DNA from: CANKHA01 sp040877285
GTDB lineage: Bacteria > Pseudomonadota > Alphaproteobacteria > Rhizobiales > Xanthobacteraceae
DNA: 26,337 nt
NCBI GenBank assembly: GCA_040877285.1
Contig: JBBDNZ010000087.1
Span: 1 to 26,337 of the forward strand
Direction: 5' to 3'
The translations under genes and the position numbers were made by a program. The notes below the pieces were generated by a model. That model ran no database searches. It saw only the letters and a list, made by a program, of their open reading frames with translations, and was not told where the DNA came from. Shown here in pieces: positions 6,779 through 14,336 of this stretch. Position 1 is the stretch's first letter, and every line of letters starts with the position of its first letter.

Positions 6779-6852
6779 TCCGCGCCAGGCTGGTTCTCGC
6801 CAACTCCCTTTCGCATCGCGTGCGCTTTGGCTTTCAAAGCGTCGCAGCCGTG

Positions 6853-6901
6853 TTTCTGAACAAATAGACAGAAACGCAATCTAACCGATCTTTAACTTGC
6901 A
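6853..6901 (+). promoter_or_regulatory. Duplicated regulatory unit, copy 2
   Basis: Second copy of the unit at 6437-6485, 416 bases downstream: inverted repeat arms at 6853-6858 and 6869-6874, the same 13-base spacer length with different sequence, and the identical block ATCTTTAACTTGCA (6888-6901). It lies 58 bases before ATG 6960. Equal spacing with a divergent spacer suggests selection on the two blocks. Confidence 0.6.
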
Positions 6902-6959
6902 GGAGTTGCCCGCCGCTCTTCTACTTGCAGGCACAACCAACTTCGCTTGGAGAGCTATC

Positions 6960-7529
6960 ATGTGGAAAGCAATTCTCGCCGGCACGGCGGCACTCGCCGT
7001 TGTCGGTACTTCGATCGTCTATGCGCAATCCGATGGCGCGACAAACGTGCGATGGAATCCATCGCATGAGAAGCGTATGCCGCTGTCGCCGGAGGATATG
7101 GCGGCCTTCACCGATGCGCGCATTGCCGCGCTGAAAGCGGGCCTGCAACTCACCGTCGAGCAGGAGAAGCTGTGGCCGGGCTTTGAGACCGCGCTGCGCG
7201 ACATCGTCAAGACGCGCATGGAACACCGGCTTGCGCGGCGAAACGAACCGCGCCCAGCCGATCCGGTCGAGCGTCTGCGCCGCCAGGCGGAAAACTTGAC
7301 CACGGCAGGCGCCGCACTTACGCGCCTCGTCGATGCGCAGGCGCCGCTTTATGCCAGCCTCGATGACGCCCAGAAGCAGCGCTTTCAGAAACTGTCGCGT
7401 ATTTTGTCCCCGCGGCACATGCGCGTTGCCGAGCGGGGCGGACGCGAAAACGGCCGCGATGGGCGCGGCGGCCGGCACGACCGCGATCATCGCGGGCCGC
7501 GCGGCTCGGACGGCGGCTATCGTCTCTAA
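6960..7529 (+). CDS. Spy/CpxP-like LTxxQ-motif periplasmic protein
   Basis: This 189-residue protein has a signal peptide (about 1-22, ending VYAQS). LQLTVEQEKLWPGFETAL at about 61-78 is an LTxxQ motif, and a second helical region contains YASLDDAQKQRFQKL at about 138-152, the partner motif of the same fold. The C-terminal 35 residues are a low-complexity, R/G/D/H-rich tail not found in the first paralogue. ATG 6960 follows GGAGA at 6949-6953. The similarity of both MWKA-type N-termini points to an old gene duplication with the gene at 6000. It probably works in the periplasm as a chaperone or metal/stress sensor; the tail might bind metal or nucleic acid, but this is only a composition-based guess. 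Confidence 0.82.
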   Translation: MWKAILAGTAALAVVGTSIVYAQSDGATNVRWNPSHEKRMPLSPEDMAAFTDARIAALKAGLQLTVEQEKLWPGFETALRDIVKTRMEHRLARRNEPRPADPVERLRRQAENLTTAGAALTRLVDAQAPLYASLDDAQKQRFQKLSRILSPRHMRVAERGGRENGRDGRGGRHDRDHRGPRGSDGGYRL

Positions 7530-7584
7530 GTGCGCCGTGTCGTTTCTTCGGGTGGAGTTTTCGTTCCGCCGGAAAACAACAGAA

Positions 7585-7612
7585 AGCCGCCGGGCTCACC
7601 GGCGGCTTTTTT
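7585..7612 (+). terminator. Rho-independent terminator after the second LTxxQ gene
   Basis: AGCCGCCGG (7585-7593) pairs perfectly with CCGGCGGCT (7599-7607) over a 5-base loop and runs into six T (7607-7612). It lies 56 bases after the stop of the second LTxxQ gene. Confidence 0.9.
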
Positions 7613-7629
7613 CATGGTGGCGGTCGGAC

Positions 7630-7649
7630 GCGCCCGCCCTGGCGGGCGC
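7630..7649. repeat. Short GC-rich inverted repeat
   Basis: GCGCCCGCC (7630-7638) faces GGCGGGCGC (7641-7649). The following bases (about 7652-7700) resemble a worn palindromic intergenic element. It lies between the terminator and the tRNA gene. Confidence 0.4.
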
Positions 7650-7722
7650 TGTATTCCTGGACTCACGCGCGACCCTTTGCTAAAGACCCGCGTCCTCGCC
7701 GTAACCTTCGCGGGGGCAATCC

Positions 7723-7798
<76 letters not shown>

Positions 7799-7843
7799 AA
7801 GATTTCAAACACTTAGACCGTGAACATGAGAACATCGGCGCCG

Positions 7844-7872
7844 CCGTGAGACTTTGCAGAAAAGTCTCACGG
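7844..7872. repeat. Perfect 12-bp inverted repeat behind tRNA-Lys
   Basis: CCGTGAGACTTT (7844-7855) pairs with AAAGTCTCACGG (7861-7872) over the loop GCAGA. No T-run follows. It could be a weak terminator for the tRNA transcript or a relic of an insertion near a tRNA gene. The stretch from 7873 to 8025 shows no gene that I can support. Confidence 0.55.
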
Positions 7873-8025
7873 CTCACGGCGTCGCACGGTTACGCGGTTG
7901 TCTAGGCCGAACGGCAGCGCCAGCTTATCGGCACAATGAGGCTATCGTGCCGTTGTGCAAGGCTGTATCATCGCAAAATTATAAAGATTTTTTACGAGGG
8001 AATTTTTTAAGGCAGGGGGCTAGCC

Positions 8026-10480
8026 TTGAAACTCATTCTTTCGATTGTTCTTTGTTTGATTGTCTCGGCAGCCGACGCCTTGGCGCAGGCTAGCCCGTTT
8101 CAGCTTATCCGCAACCGCAGCAATCCAACCTACTTCCTCAACAACGACAACGGCCAGCCGGCGGCCGGCCCCATCCAGTCCGATTGGGAAAGCGCGCACT
8201 GGTCGCTCGAAGCCGTGCCCGGCGAATTCTTCCTGCGCATCGTGAACCGCGAGCAGGGCACCTACCTGCAGACCTTGAATGGGCCGCTGGAACTTGGCCC
8301 CGTCCCTTCCGACGGCGATGGCGCGAATTGGATCATCGAACCGGTCGAGGGGCAGCTCTTCGTCCGCATCCGCAATGTCGCCACCGGCCTCTACCTGCTG
8401 ATGCAGACGCCGGCCGGCCCGCTCGACGTTGGCGCCCTTGTTGAACCGCCGGCGGACGGATCGCTACCGCAGACACCTCAGCCGGCCCCGCCGACCGCCG
8501 AATGGGAATTCCTCGCGCTCATCGAGCAGCCCGGCGACACGCCGGTCATCGTCGTTCAGCCGGTGCCGTTCGAAGTCATCATCCCGGCGGCGCCGGAATG
8601 GATCCCGCATATTCGCTCCTGCACCGGCGGCAAGATCTTTGTGGGCGGCATCTGCCGTTGTCCGATCGAAACTGCGGAGCGCAATGGCATCTGCGTTTCG
8701 CCACGCTTCGACTGCGAAGGCGGCCGCATCATCCGTTTGCAGTGCGTCTGTCCCGATGGCCGCTTGCCTGCTATTGCCGGGTTGCACCGGTTCACTTGCC
8801 AGCGCGATCGCCCACAGGAGATCAATTGCCGTGCCGGGCAGCGGCCCGCTGTGGATGGATGCAACTGCAGGGCGCCGCGCCAGGTCATCAACGGCGTTTG
8901 CCGTTTGCCGGATTGCCGGATCGGCCAAAGCCCCGCCGCCGACCGGTGCCTCTGCCAACGTCCCAATATCATGGACGCCGGCGGCGTCTGCCGCGCGGCG
9001 ATTCGAGTCTGCCGACAGGGCGAACGGCCGATCAACGACGGATGCCTCTGCCGCGCGCCGATGCGGATGGACAACGCCGGCGTCTGCCGCGAGCCAGGTC
9101 AGCAGCCGAGTTGCCGGATCGGTCAGCGCCCCGCCGCCGATCAGTGCGAATGCCGCGCGCCGAACATTCTGCAGAACGACGGCGTCTGCCGGGCGAGATT
9201 GCCGGCTTGCAACGCCGGCCAGCGTCCGATCAACGACGGCTGCTTTTGCGAGCGGCCCATGCAAATGGATAACGCCGGCGTCTGCCGCGCGGCCGGACAG
9301 CCGCCACAGCCGAACTGNNNNNNNNNNNNNNNNNNNNNNNNNNNNNNNNNNNNNNNNNNNNNNNNNNNNNNNNNNNNNNNNNNNNNNNNNNNNNNNNNNN
9401 NNNNNNNNNNNNNNNNNCAATGCCGGACAGCGCCCCGCCGCCGACCGCTGCAACTGCGCCGCGCCGCTGCGGCTGGGGCTCGATGGCGTCTGTCGCGCGG
9501 GACCGCAACTGCCGCAACCGGCCTGCCAGGCGGGCCAGCGGCCCAACATTGCCAATTGCGTCTGCAATGCGCCGCTGCGGGAAGTCAACGGCGTCTGCGT
9601 AGTGGCCGGACAGCCGCCACAGCCGAATTGCAATGCCGGACAGCGCCCCGCCGCCGACCGCTGCAACTGCGCCGCGCCGCTGCGGGTAGGTGCCAACGGC
9701 GTTTGTGAACGGCCGAGTTGCAACGTTGACCAGATGCCGTTGCGCGATCAGTGCGAGTGCAGAGCGCCGATGCGACGCGATGCTAACGGCGTCTGTCGCG
9801 CGCCCGGGCCGGATTGCCGGCAGAATCAGAGAGTCGGCGAAAATGGCTGCGTCTGCATGGCGCCGATGGAGCGAGTCGGCGAACTTTGTCAGGCGCGCCG
9901 ACAGCCCGGGCAACGGGCCTGCACAGATGGTCAGCGGCCTGACCGCGATAGGTGCAGTTGTGAATTGCCTTTTGCCGTCGCCGCCGATGGCCGCTGCTTG
10001 CATCCGGTTGCTTGCCCGGAGGGTGGCGCTGCGATTGGATGCGCGTGCCGGCCGCCGCTGCGCGTGGTCAATCAAGTTTGTGTGCGGGCGCCGGCGTGCC
10101 GACCCAACCAGCGACCGGCGCGCGACAATTGCGAATGCCGGCCGCCGGCGCAGGTGCGAAACGGCGTCTGCGTGGCGGTGGTGCAGCCCGATTGCCGAGC
10201 CGGTCAGCGGCCGGTAGCAGACCGTTGCACTTGCCAAAGACCACTGGTCATCGACCGCGCCGGCGTTTGCGTGCAACCGGCGCCGGCGCCCCGCCCGGCA
10301 TGCCGGATCAACCAGCGACCGGCGCGCGACAATTGCGAATGCCGGCCGCCGGCGCAGGTGCGAAACGGCGTCTGCGTGGCGGTGGTGCAGCCCGATTGCC
10401 GAGCCGGTCAGCGGCCGGTAGCAGACCGTTGTGTTTGCCAGCGGCCGAAACGCATCGACGCCGCTGGCGTCTGCCGATAG
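8026..10480 (+). CDS. Secreted cysteine-rich repeat protein with beta-trefoil-like N-terminus (interrupted by gap)
   Basis: The start is TTG 8026, behind GGCAGGGGG, because a signal peptide (KLILSIVLCLIVSAADALA) begins there at once and no in-frame ATG precedes it. Residues about 24-165 hold three similar units (QLIRNRSNPTYFL, FLRIVNREQGTYL, FVRIRNVATGLYL), suggesting a ricin/fascin-type beta-trefoil. From about residue 200 follow some 18 units of 27-36 residues with the pattern C-x-x-G-Q-R-P...D-x-C-x-C...G-V-C-R, four cysteines each, probably two disulfides per unit. The reading frame shifts across the 100-N gap, but joining the two edges directly (TG|C) restores one frame and gives 784 residues. 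A surface or secreted adhesion/binding role is plausible; no named family is recognised. Confidence 0.75.
9318..9417. other. Assembly gap (100 N)
   Basis: Exactly 100 N, a usual placeholder for unknown gap size. It lies inside the cysteine-repeat region. The flanks are CAGCCGAACTG before and CAATGCCGGACAGC after, and nearly the same sequence runs unbroken at 9619-9640, so the gap marks a collapsed or unresolved tandem repeat. The true length must be a multiple of three, possibly zero, for the frame to hold. Confidence 0.97.
10105..10227 (+). repeat. Perfect 123-bp repeat, copy 1
   Basis: Bases 10105-10227 are identical to 10309-10431. The period is 204 bases (68 codons, two cysteine units), so the last four units arose by a recent in-frame tandem duplication of a pair. 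Confidence 0.92.
10309..10431 (+). repeat. Perfect 123-bp repeat, copy 2
   Basis: Second identical copy, 204 bases downstream of 10105-10227, near the 3' end of the cysteine-rich gene. The sequence diverges again right after 10431. Confidence 0.92.
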
Positions 10481-10500
10481 CGGTTGCGGCCAGCGGCGGG

Positions 10501-10521
10501 GACTCGCGTTATTGGCGAGTC
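10501..10521 (+). terminator. Hairpin after the cysteine-rich gene (weak terminator candidate)
   Basis: GACTCGC (10501-10507) pairs with GCGAGTC (10515-10521) over a 7-base loop, 21 bases after the stop. There is no T-run, so termination is uncertain. Confidence 0.35.
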
Positions 10522-10574
10522 ATGAAGTTGCAGTATTCACGTCATCACCGAAGGCGGACGAGCGATGCTTGATC

Positions 10575-10588
10575 TTGACATGGGTCAA
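10575..10588. promoter_or_regulatory. FixK/FNR-type box 1
   Basis: TTGACATGGGTCAA is a perfect dyad with the TTGA-N6-TCAA form recognised by FNR/FixK proteins. A -10-like GATAAA (10614-10619) lies at the distance expected of a class II site (box centre about 41 bases before the start), ahead of ATG 10635. Confidence 0.65.
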
Positions 10589-10634
10589 CATCGAGCCGGT
10601 CCCGTTTGGTAGTCGATAAAAAAGAGGTCTTCTC

Positions 10635-10868
10635 ATGTCGATCGCCCCAAGTGAAATAAAAGCCATCCTCGGCGATATCGATGACGCCAGAGTCCTGCAA
10701 ATTCTGGCATTGAATCCCAATGTGACTGAATTGGAAGAGGCCGCCATTTGGGCCACGGGCAATGGCGACGTTCTCGCCAAGAGCGGCCAGCCGCTGACGG
10801 GCAAAGTGGCCGGCATCCTGGATATTGTCACTACCGATGAGGAGGAGGAGCCGCCACTGGTGCGCTGA
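10635..10868 (+). CDS. Small acidic protein of unknown function
   Basis: The 77-residue protein starts at ATG 10635, eight bases after GAGG (10624-10627). It is soluble, acidic toward the end (TTDEEEEPPLVR), and has a helix-rich N-terminus (SEIKAILGDIDDARVLQILAL) followed by LEEAAIWATGNGDVLAKSGQPL. I do not recognise a named family. It is the first gene behind FixK/FNR-type box 1 and ends 30 bases before chaB, so both are probably transcribed together under low oxygen. It contains no cysteine or metal motif. Confidence 0.7.
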   Translation: MSIAPSEIKAILGDIDDARVLQILALNPNVTELEEAAIWATGNGDVLAKSGQPLTGKVAGILDIVTTDEEEEPPLVR

Positions 10869-10898
10869 TTCTCTGAGCGTGCACGGAGTGTTTGCAAA

Positions 10899-11120
10899 AT
10901 GCCCTATCGAACCAACGAAGACCTTCCTCTCTCGGTGCGGCGGCACCTGCCGGCGCATGGTCGGGACATTTATCGCGAGGCTTTCAATCATGCCTTCGCC
11001 GCGCATGTTGGCGATCCGCGGCAGGAGGAAGCCGCGCATCGCATCGCCTGGGCGGCGGTCAAGCGAACTTACGTGAAAGTCGGCGACAAATGGGTGAGTA
11101 AACAAGCCGCGGGCCGCTGA
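10899..11120 (+). CDS. chaB: ChaB family protein
   Basis: The 73-residue protein begins MPYRTNEDLPLSVRRHLPAHGRDIYREAFNHAF and continues with HRIAWAAVKRTYVK, the layout of the ChaB domain: an N-terminal LP-S-V-R...LP segment and a C-terminal AW-A-VK-Y segment. E. coli ChaB was named as a regulator of the ChaA cation antiporter, but the activity of the family is poorly known, and no chaA is nearby. The ATG follows GGAG (10886-10889) by nine bases. It is the second gene behind FixK/FNR-type box 1. In this context a general stress role is more likely than ion transport. Confidence 0.87.
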   Translation: MPYRTNEDLPLSVRRHLPAHGRDIYREAFNHAFAAHVGDPRQEEAAHRIAWAAVKRTYVKVGDKWVSKQAAGR

Positions 11121-11157
11121 GCGACGGCGCCGGGAGATCCCGAGCAGAGCCGCCGAG

Positions 11158-11171
11158 TTGACCTATCTCAA
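11158..11171. promoter_or_regulatory. FixK/FNR-type box 2
   Basis: TTGACCTATCTCAA has the TTGA-N6-TCAA form. A TATTTT (11194-11199) lies where the -10 of a class II FNR promoter should be, giving a start near 11206, 33 bases before ATG 11239. Confidence 0.6.
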
Positions 11172-11238
11172 ACGCAATATCCGTGGCGTCGCGTATTTTT
11201 ATCATTCACATAGGAACGAAGCCATTCGAGGTTCAGTC

Positions 11239-11661
11239 ATGAATGAAGCCGCTCCCACCCTTTCGATATCGCCGGAAAAAGTGTGCTTCATCGTCGTCAA
11301 GGCGCGCGAATTCGACGCCAAGGATATCGTCACCGATGTGGATGAAGGTTCAAATCCATCGGACGACGCCATGATTTCCGTGCTTGAGGATCATCTCGAC
11401 GATCCCGTCGTTCAGGAATTGCGCGGCTTCATCGGAGCCTTGACCGAAGACGAGCAAATCGACCTTGTGACGCTCGCGTGGCTGGGGCGCGGAGACGGTG
11501 CCATCGCGGACTGGGATGAATTACGCGCCGAAGCGTCGCGCGCTCACAACAAACGCACCGCCTCCTATCTGCTCGGCATGCCGTTGTTGCCCGACCATCT
11601 CGAGGAGGCTTTGTCGCAAATGGGTCTTTCGTGTGAAGAGTTCGAAATGGGGCACTTGTAG
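11239..11661 (+). CDS. DUF3775 domain protein
   Basis: The 140-residue soluble protein fits the DUF3775 family: SPEKVCFIVVKAREFDAKD near the start, then LTEDEQIDLVTLAWLGRGDG at about 75-94 and LLGMPLLPDHLEEAL at about 113-127. Function is unknown. ATG 11239 is chosen because it has GAGG at 11228-11231 and lies behind the proposed transcription start; longer in-frame versions would include box 2 itself. The gene has its own FixK/FNR-type box and is followed after 45 bases by a PRPP synthetase, which may be read from the same transcript. Confidence 0.82.
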   Translation: MNEAAPTLSISPEKVCFIVVKAREFDAKDIVTDVDEGSNPSDDAMISVLEDHLDDPVVQELRGFIGALTEDEQIDLVTLAWLGRGDGAIADWDELRAEASRAHNKRTASYLLGMPLLPDHLEEALSQMGLSCEEFEMGHL

Positions 11662-11706
11662 TGTGCCGCCCGACTTGATTTTGGTGACAGGCGACGGGTG
11701 CAAACC

Positions 11707-12744
11707 ATGACAGAATCCGCCCTTTGGTCAGCGCAGGGTGTGCGACCGCTCGTGCCGGGAGCTAATGATCTGCGATTGTTCGCGCTGCAAGCGACGGCCG
11801 ATTTTGGCAAGGCGGTGGCGGATGCGCTTGGGTGCAAACTCGCCGCCCATGAAGAGCGCTCCTTTGAGGACGGCGAGCACAAAGTGCGCCCGCTCGATGC
11901 GGTTGGCGGCGCGAGCGTCTATGTCATTCAGAGCCTGCACGGCGGCCCCGTCGAATCCGCCAATGACAAACTCTGTCGGCTCCTGTTCTTCATCGGGGCG
12001 CTCAAGGATGCGGGGGCCGCAAAGGTGACGGCCGTCGTGCCCTACCTTTGCTATGCCCGCAAGGACCGGCGCACCAAACCGAATGACCCGGTAACCATCC
12101 GTTATATAGCGGCGATGTTCGAGGCCGTGGGCACCGACTGCATTGTGACTCTTGAAGCGCATAATCCCGCGGCCTTCGAGAATGCCTTCCGCTGCCGCAC
12201 TGTTGCTCTCACGGGCACGCCGCTGTTCGTCGATTATGTCCGCAAATTGAAAGCCGACAAGCTCAGCGTCGTGTCGCCCGATCCCGGCGGCGTCAAGCGG
12301 GCGGAGCTTTTTCGCGAGGCGCTGGAAGCGGCGCTCGGCCGTCCGGTCGGCAAGGCTTTTGTCGACAAGCATCGCAGCGCCGGCGTTGTCTCCGGCGATC
12401 TCTTCGTCGGTGACGTGGCCGGATCGACGGCTCTTATTATCGACGATCTGATCAGCACCGGCGGCACGCTCCTGCGCGCCGCGCGCGCCGCCCGTCAAGC
12501 GGGGACGCGACGCGTGATTGCCTTCATAACGCACGGATTATTCATGCCCGGTGCCGCCGAGGTTTTGGCCGATCCAGCCATCGAGCGGCTGGTCGTGACG
12601 GACACCGTGCCTTCCTTCCGGCTCGCCGGCGAAGGCGAAGCAGTGCGCGGTAAAATCGACATCCTTCCAGCCGCGCCGCTTCTCGCCGAGACGATCCGGC
12701 GGTTGCATGAAGGCGCGGCGCTCAACGACTTGCTGGTGTTTTGA
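11707..12744 (+). CDS. Ribose-phosphate pyrophosphokinase (second PRPP synthetase)
   Basis: The 345-residue protein fits the PRPP synthetase family, which makes phosphoribosyl pyrophosphate from ribose 5-phosphate and ATP. Visible motifs are SFEDGEHKVRP (ribose-phosphate/subunit region), the flexible catalytic loop YLCYARKDRRTKPNDPV with its Arg/Lys residues, and the PRPP-binding loop IIDDLISTGGTL (246-254). It differs from housekeeping Prs in several places, so it is likely an accessory paralogue. ATG 11707 is preferred; GTG 11698 is in frame. The 3' end overlaps the convergent gene by 23 bases (12722-12744). Its place in a FixK/FNR-type island, with a phosphoribosyltransferase downstream, suggests stress-time nucleotide metabolism. 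Confidence 0.87.
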   Translation: MTESALWSAQGVRPLVPGANDLRLFALQATADFGKAVADALGCKLAAHEERSFEDGEHKVRPLDAVGGASVYVIQSLHGGPVESANDKLCRLLFFIGALKDAGAAKVTAVVPYLCYARKDRRTKPNDPVTIRYIAAMFEAVGTDCIVTLEAHNPAAFENAFRCRTVALTGTPLFVDYVRKLKADKLSVVSPDPGGVKRAELFREALEAALGRPVGKAFVDKHRSAGVVSGDLFVGDVAGSTALIIDDLISTGGTLLRAARAARQAGTRRVIAFITHGLFMPGAAEVLADPAIERLVVTDTVPSFRLAGEGEAVRGKIDILPAAPLLAETIRRLHEGAALNDLLVF

Positions 12745-13825
12745 GAAGGCGCTCAAGCCGGGCAGCGTCCGTCGCGGCGAGCCGCAAATAAGCGCGGGCA
12801 AGGAGCGGCCATTTTTCCGGAGTGCGGGGATCGGGCTCCAGGAGGTGGGCGATGGCCAAACGCGCCCTCAGCATCGCACGATGGCTGCGGTAGAACAGAA
12901 AAAGTTCTTCGGACAGACCATCGCGCAGGCCGCGCGCCACACGGCGCCTGATGTAGTCACCCGCCCAAGCGGCGCCGAGCCGTTCGCATTCGAGACTCAA
13001 GAATGCGATTTCGTCGAATGGATCGACGGCTCGCAAACGGGGATTGAATTCCAGGCAGTCGATGATTCGCACCGGATCGCCGAGCCATATGTGCTCGGGG
13101 CGAAGGTCGCCGTGCCCGTCGACGATGCGGCGGTTACGAACGCGCCGGAGCAGCGCCTTGCGACGGCCGGAAAGGAATCTCGATTGAATTCCGTCGAGGC
13201 GCAGAACGAGCCCGGAAGGCAGACCCAGGCGCGAGTCAAGAAGCACACGCCGATTGTATGCGAGGCTTTGGCGCCAGTCGCGCAGATACAGTGAGGGCGA
13301 AAGGATTACCGGTTGCGCGCGGCGATAGAATTGCACGAGCGTGGCGGCAAGCTGATCAAGCTGCCAGGGTTCGAGCCGGTCTTCCAGGATAGTGCGTTCG
13401 AGCGTCTGACTTTCGTCGAGACGGCGCATGACGACGAGCCAGTCCGCCACATCGCCCGTTCCGCCGATCGCAAGGCCGCCGGGCGTTGCGACCAACGGGA
13501 GAACGTCGAGGTAGACATCGGGTGCAAGCCGGCGATTGAGCCGTAACTCCGCCCGGCACGCCCATTCGCGCCGCTCAAGCGTCGAGAAGTCGAGGTAAGG
13601 AAATCTGACCGGTTTCTTGAGCTTGTAGACCCGATCGCCCGCGAGAAAAACCCACGACATGTGAGTCTCACGGCGCGTCACGTGGGCAACGGCGGGGGAA
13701 TAGGCGGCGGGCCGGCTCAGAAACTCGACTTTCTGCTCAAGCGCAGGCGCCTCGCCGCCGGCCACCGGCCCCTCGCGGCGGGCCTCCAGCCTCTGAACCG
13801 CATCGGTACGCTCCAATGAATTCAT
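12722..13825 (-). CDS. COG2187-type aminoglycoside phosphotransferase-like protein
   Basis: From ATG 13825 the protein has 367 residues. The N-terminal lobe carries HMSWVFLAGDRVYKLKKPVRF, with the kinase-like lysines, and STLERREWACRAELRLNRRL. The C-terminal lobe has VDGHGDLRPEHIWL, the catalytic loop of the aminoglycoside phosphotransferase/choline kinase fold, and IIDCLEFNPRLRAVDPFDEIAFL with the metal aspartate. This matches the COG2187 group; the substrate is unknown and antibiotic resistance is not implied. The start is uncertain: ATG 13894 gives a longer N-terminus, and GTG 13765 would fit a transcript starting near 13800 if the box at 13835-13848 activates it. It converges on, and overlaps, the PRPP synthetase. 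Confidence 0.82.
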   Translation of the reverse strand: MNSLERTDAVQRLEARREGPVAGGEAPALEQKVEFLSRPAAYSPAVAHVTRRETHMSWVFLAGDRVYKLKKPVRFPYLDFSTLERREWACRAELRLNRRLAPDVYLDVLPLVATPGGLAIGGTGDVADWLVVMRRLDESQTLERTILEDRLEPWQLDQLAATLVQFYRRAQPVILSPSLYLRDWRQSLAYNRRVLLDSRLGLPSGLVLRLDGIQSRFLSGRRKALLRRVRNRRIVDGHGDLRPEHIWLGDPVRIIDCLEFNPRLRAVDPFDEIAFLSLECERLGAAWAGDYIRRRVARGLRDGLSEELFLFYRSHRAMLRARLAIAHLLEPDPRTPEKWPLLARAYLRLAATDAARLERLLKTPASR

Positions 13826-13834
13826 GACGTTCTC

Positions 13835-13848
13835 TTGATCGGACTCAA
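13835..13848. promoter_or_regulatory. FixK/FNR-type box 3
   Basis: TTGATCGGACTCAA has the TTGA-N6-TCAA form and extends to a 7-bp inverted repeat (CTCTTGA...TCAAGAG, 13832-13851). It lies just upstream of ATG 13825 of the minus-strand kinase-like gene, close for classical activation unless that gene starts further down. Confidence 0.5.
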
Positions 13849-13939
13849 GAGCCGCTGTGCACGCTTGCTGTTCGCAGCGCGGCTCATGGCTCATGCCGGT
13901 GTCGTATTTTCCGCGTGGCGGGGAGCGCGAACAGGGCCA

Positions 13940-14164
13940 TCACGCTTTGGAAAAACTGATTTCCGCTCCCAGCAATTTGTCGAGAAGCTGTTCGTCGAGA
14001 GCCTCATAAAGGGCCCCGACGCTCGTGGCCCGGGCCATGTGCATTTCCCGCAACTGCGTCCAGGCGTCGGCGCAGGCCTTTCCAAAACTTTCCGCGTCGG
14101 AAACGGTATAGAAGCCTTCATATATGGCGATGCCGCCCTTGTGGATTTGCAACCTAACCTTCAT
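13940..14164 (-). CDS. Small conserved-type protein of unknown function
   Basis: The 74-residue protein starts at ATG 14164, with a strong ribosome site GGGAGG six bases ahead on the minus strand. It begins MKVRLQIHKGGIAIYEGFYTV, a beta-type start, and continues as a helix with ARATSVGALYEALDEQLL. There is no signal peptide, cysteine or membrane segment. I do not recognise a family. Its ATG overlaps the stop of the short frame upstream (ATGA, 14161-14164), which suggests translational coupling, and the kinase-like gene follows on the same strand. The three may form one transcript leaving the region of box 4. Confidence 0.68.
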   Translation of the reverse strand: MKVRLQIHKGGIAIYEGFYTVSDAESFGKACADAWTQLREMHMARATSVGALYEALDEQLLDKLLGAEISFSKA

Positions 14165-14307
14165 TCAGGCCTCCCGAAAGCCGCGCTGGCGAGGACCAAG
14201 CCGCGAATGGTGCCGGCATCGCTGGGCTGAAATTCAAGCCCAAAAACCGGCCTGTGGGGATCATCCGCCGCCCGTGCTGCTTGCTTCCGCTCACGTTCGT
14301 CAATCAT
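14161..14307 (-). CDS. Possible 48-residue protein, coupled to the next gene
   Basis: A minus-strand frame from ATG 14307 to TGA 14163-14161 gives 48 residues, starting MIDERERKQAARAADDPHRP and ending AFGRPE. Its stop overlaps the ATG of the 74-residue gene in the arrangement ATGA, the usual sign of coupled translation. The ribosome site is weak (AGGCGGG about 8-10 bases ahead). The composition is charged at the N-terminus and there is no known family. The evidence is the overlap and the intact frame, so this remains a candidate. Confidence 0.45.
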   Translation of the reverse strand: MIDERERKQAARAADDPHRPVFGLEFQPSDAGTIRGLVLASAAFGRPE

Positions 14308-14336
14308 ACGGTTAGCCCGCCTGACCACGAGCGAAA

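Noticed and set aside
8429..10480. A single long frame through the gap with a different N-terminal half
   Set aside because: Its part before the gap is a shadow frame; only the part after 9418 is real, and it joins the frame starting at 8026.
8800..10480. Repetitive DNA considered as a CRISPR array
   Set aside because: The repeats are in-frame coding units of variable length with conserved cysteines, not identical short repeats with unique spacers.
12707..13546. Plus-strand frames opposite the kinase-like gene
   Set aside because: They are antisense to a gene with clear kinase-fold motifs and have no domain or ribosome site.
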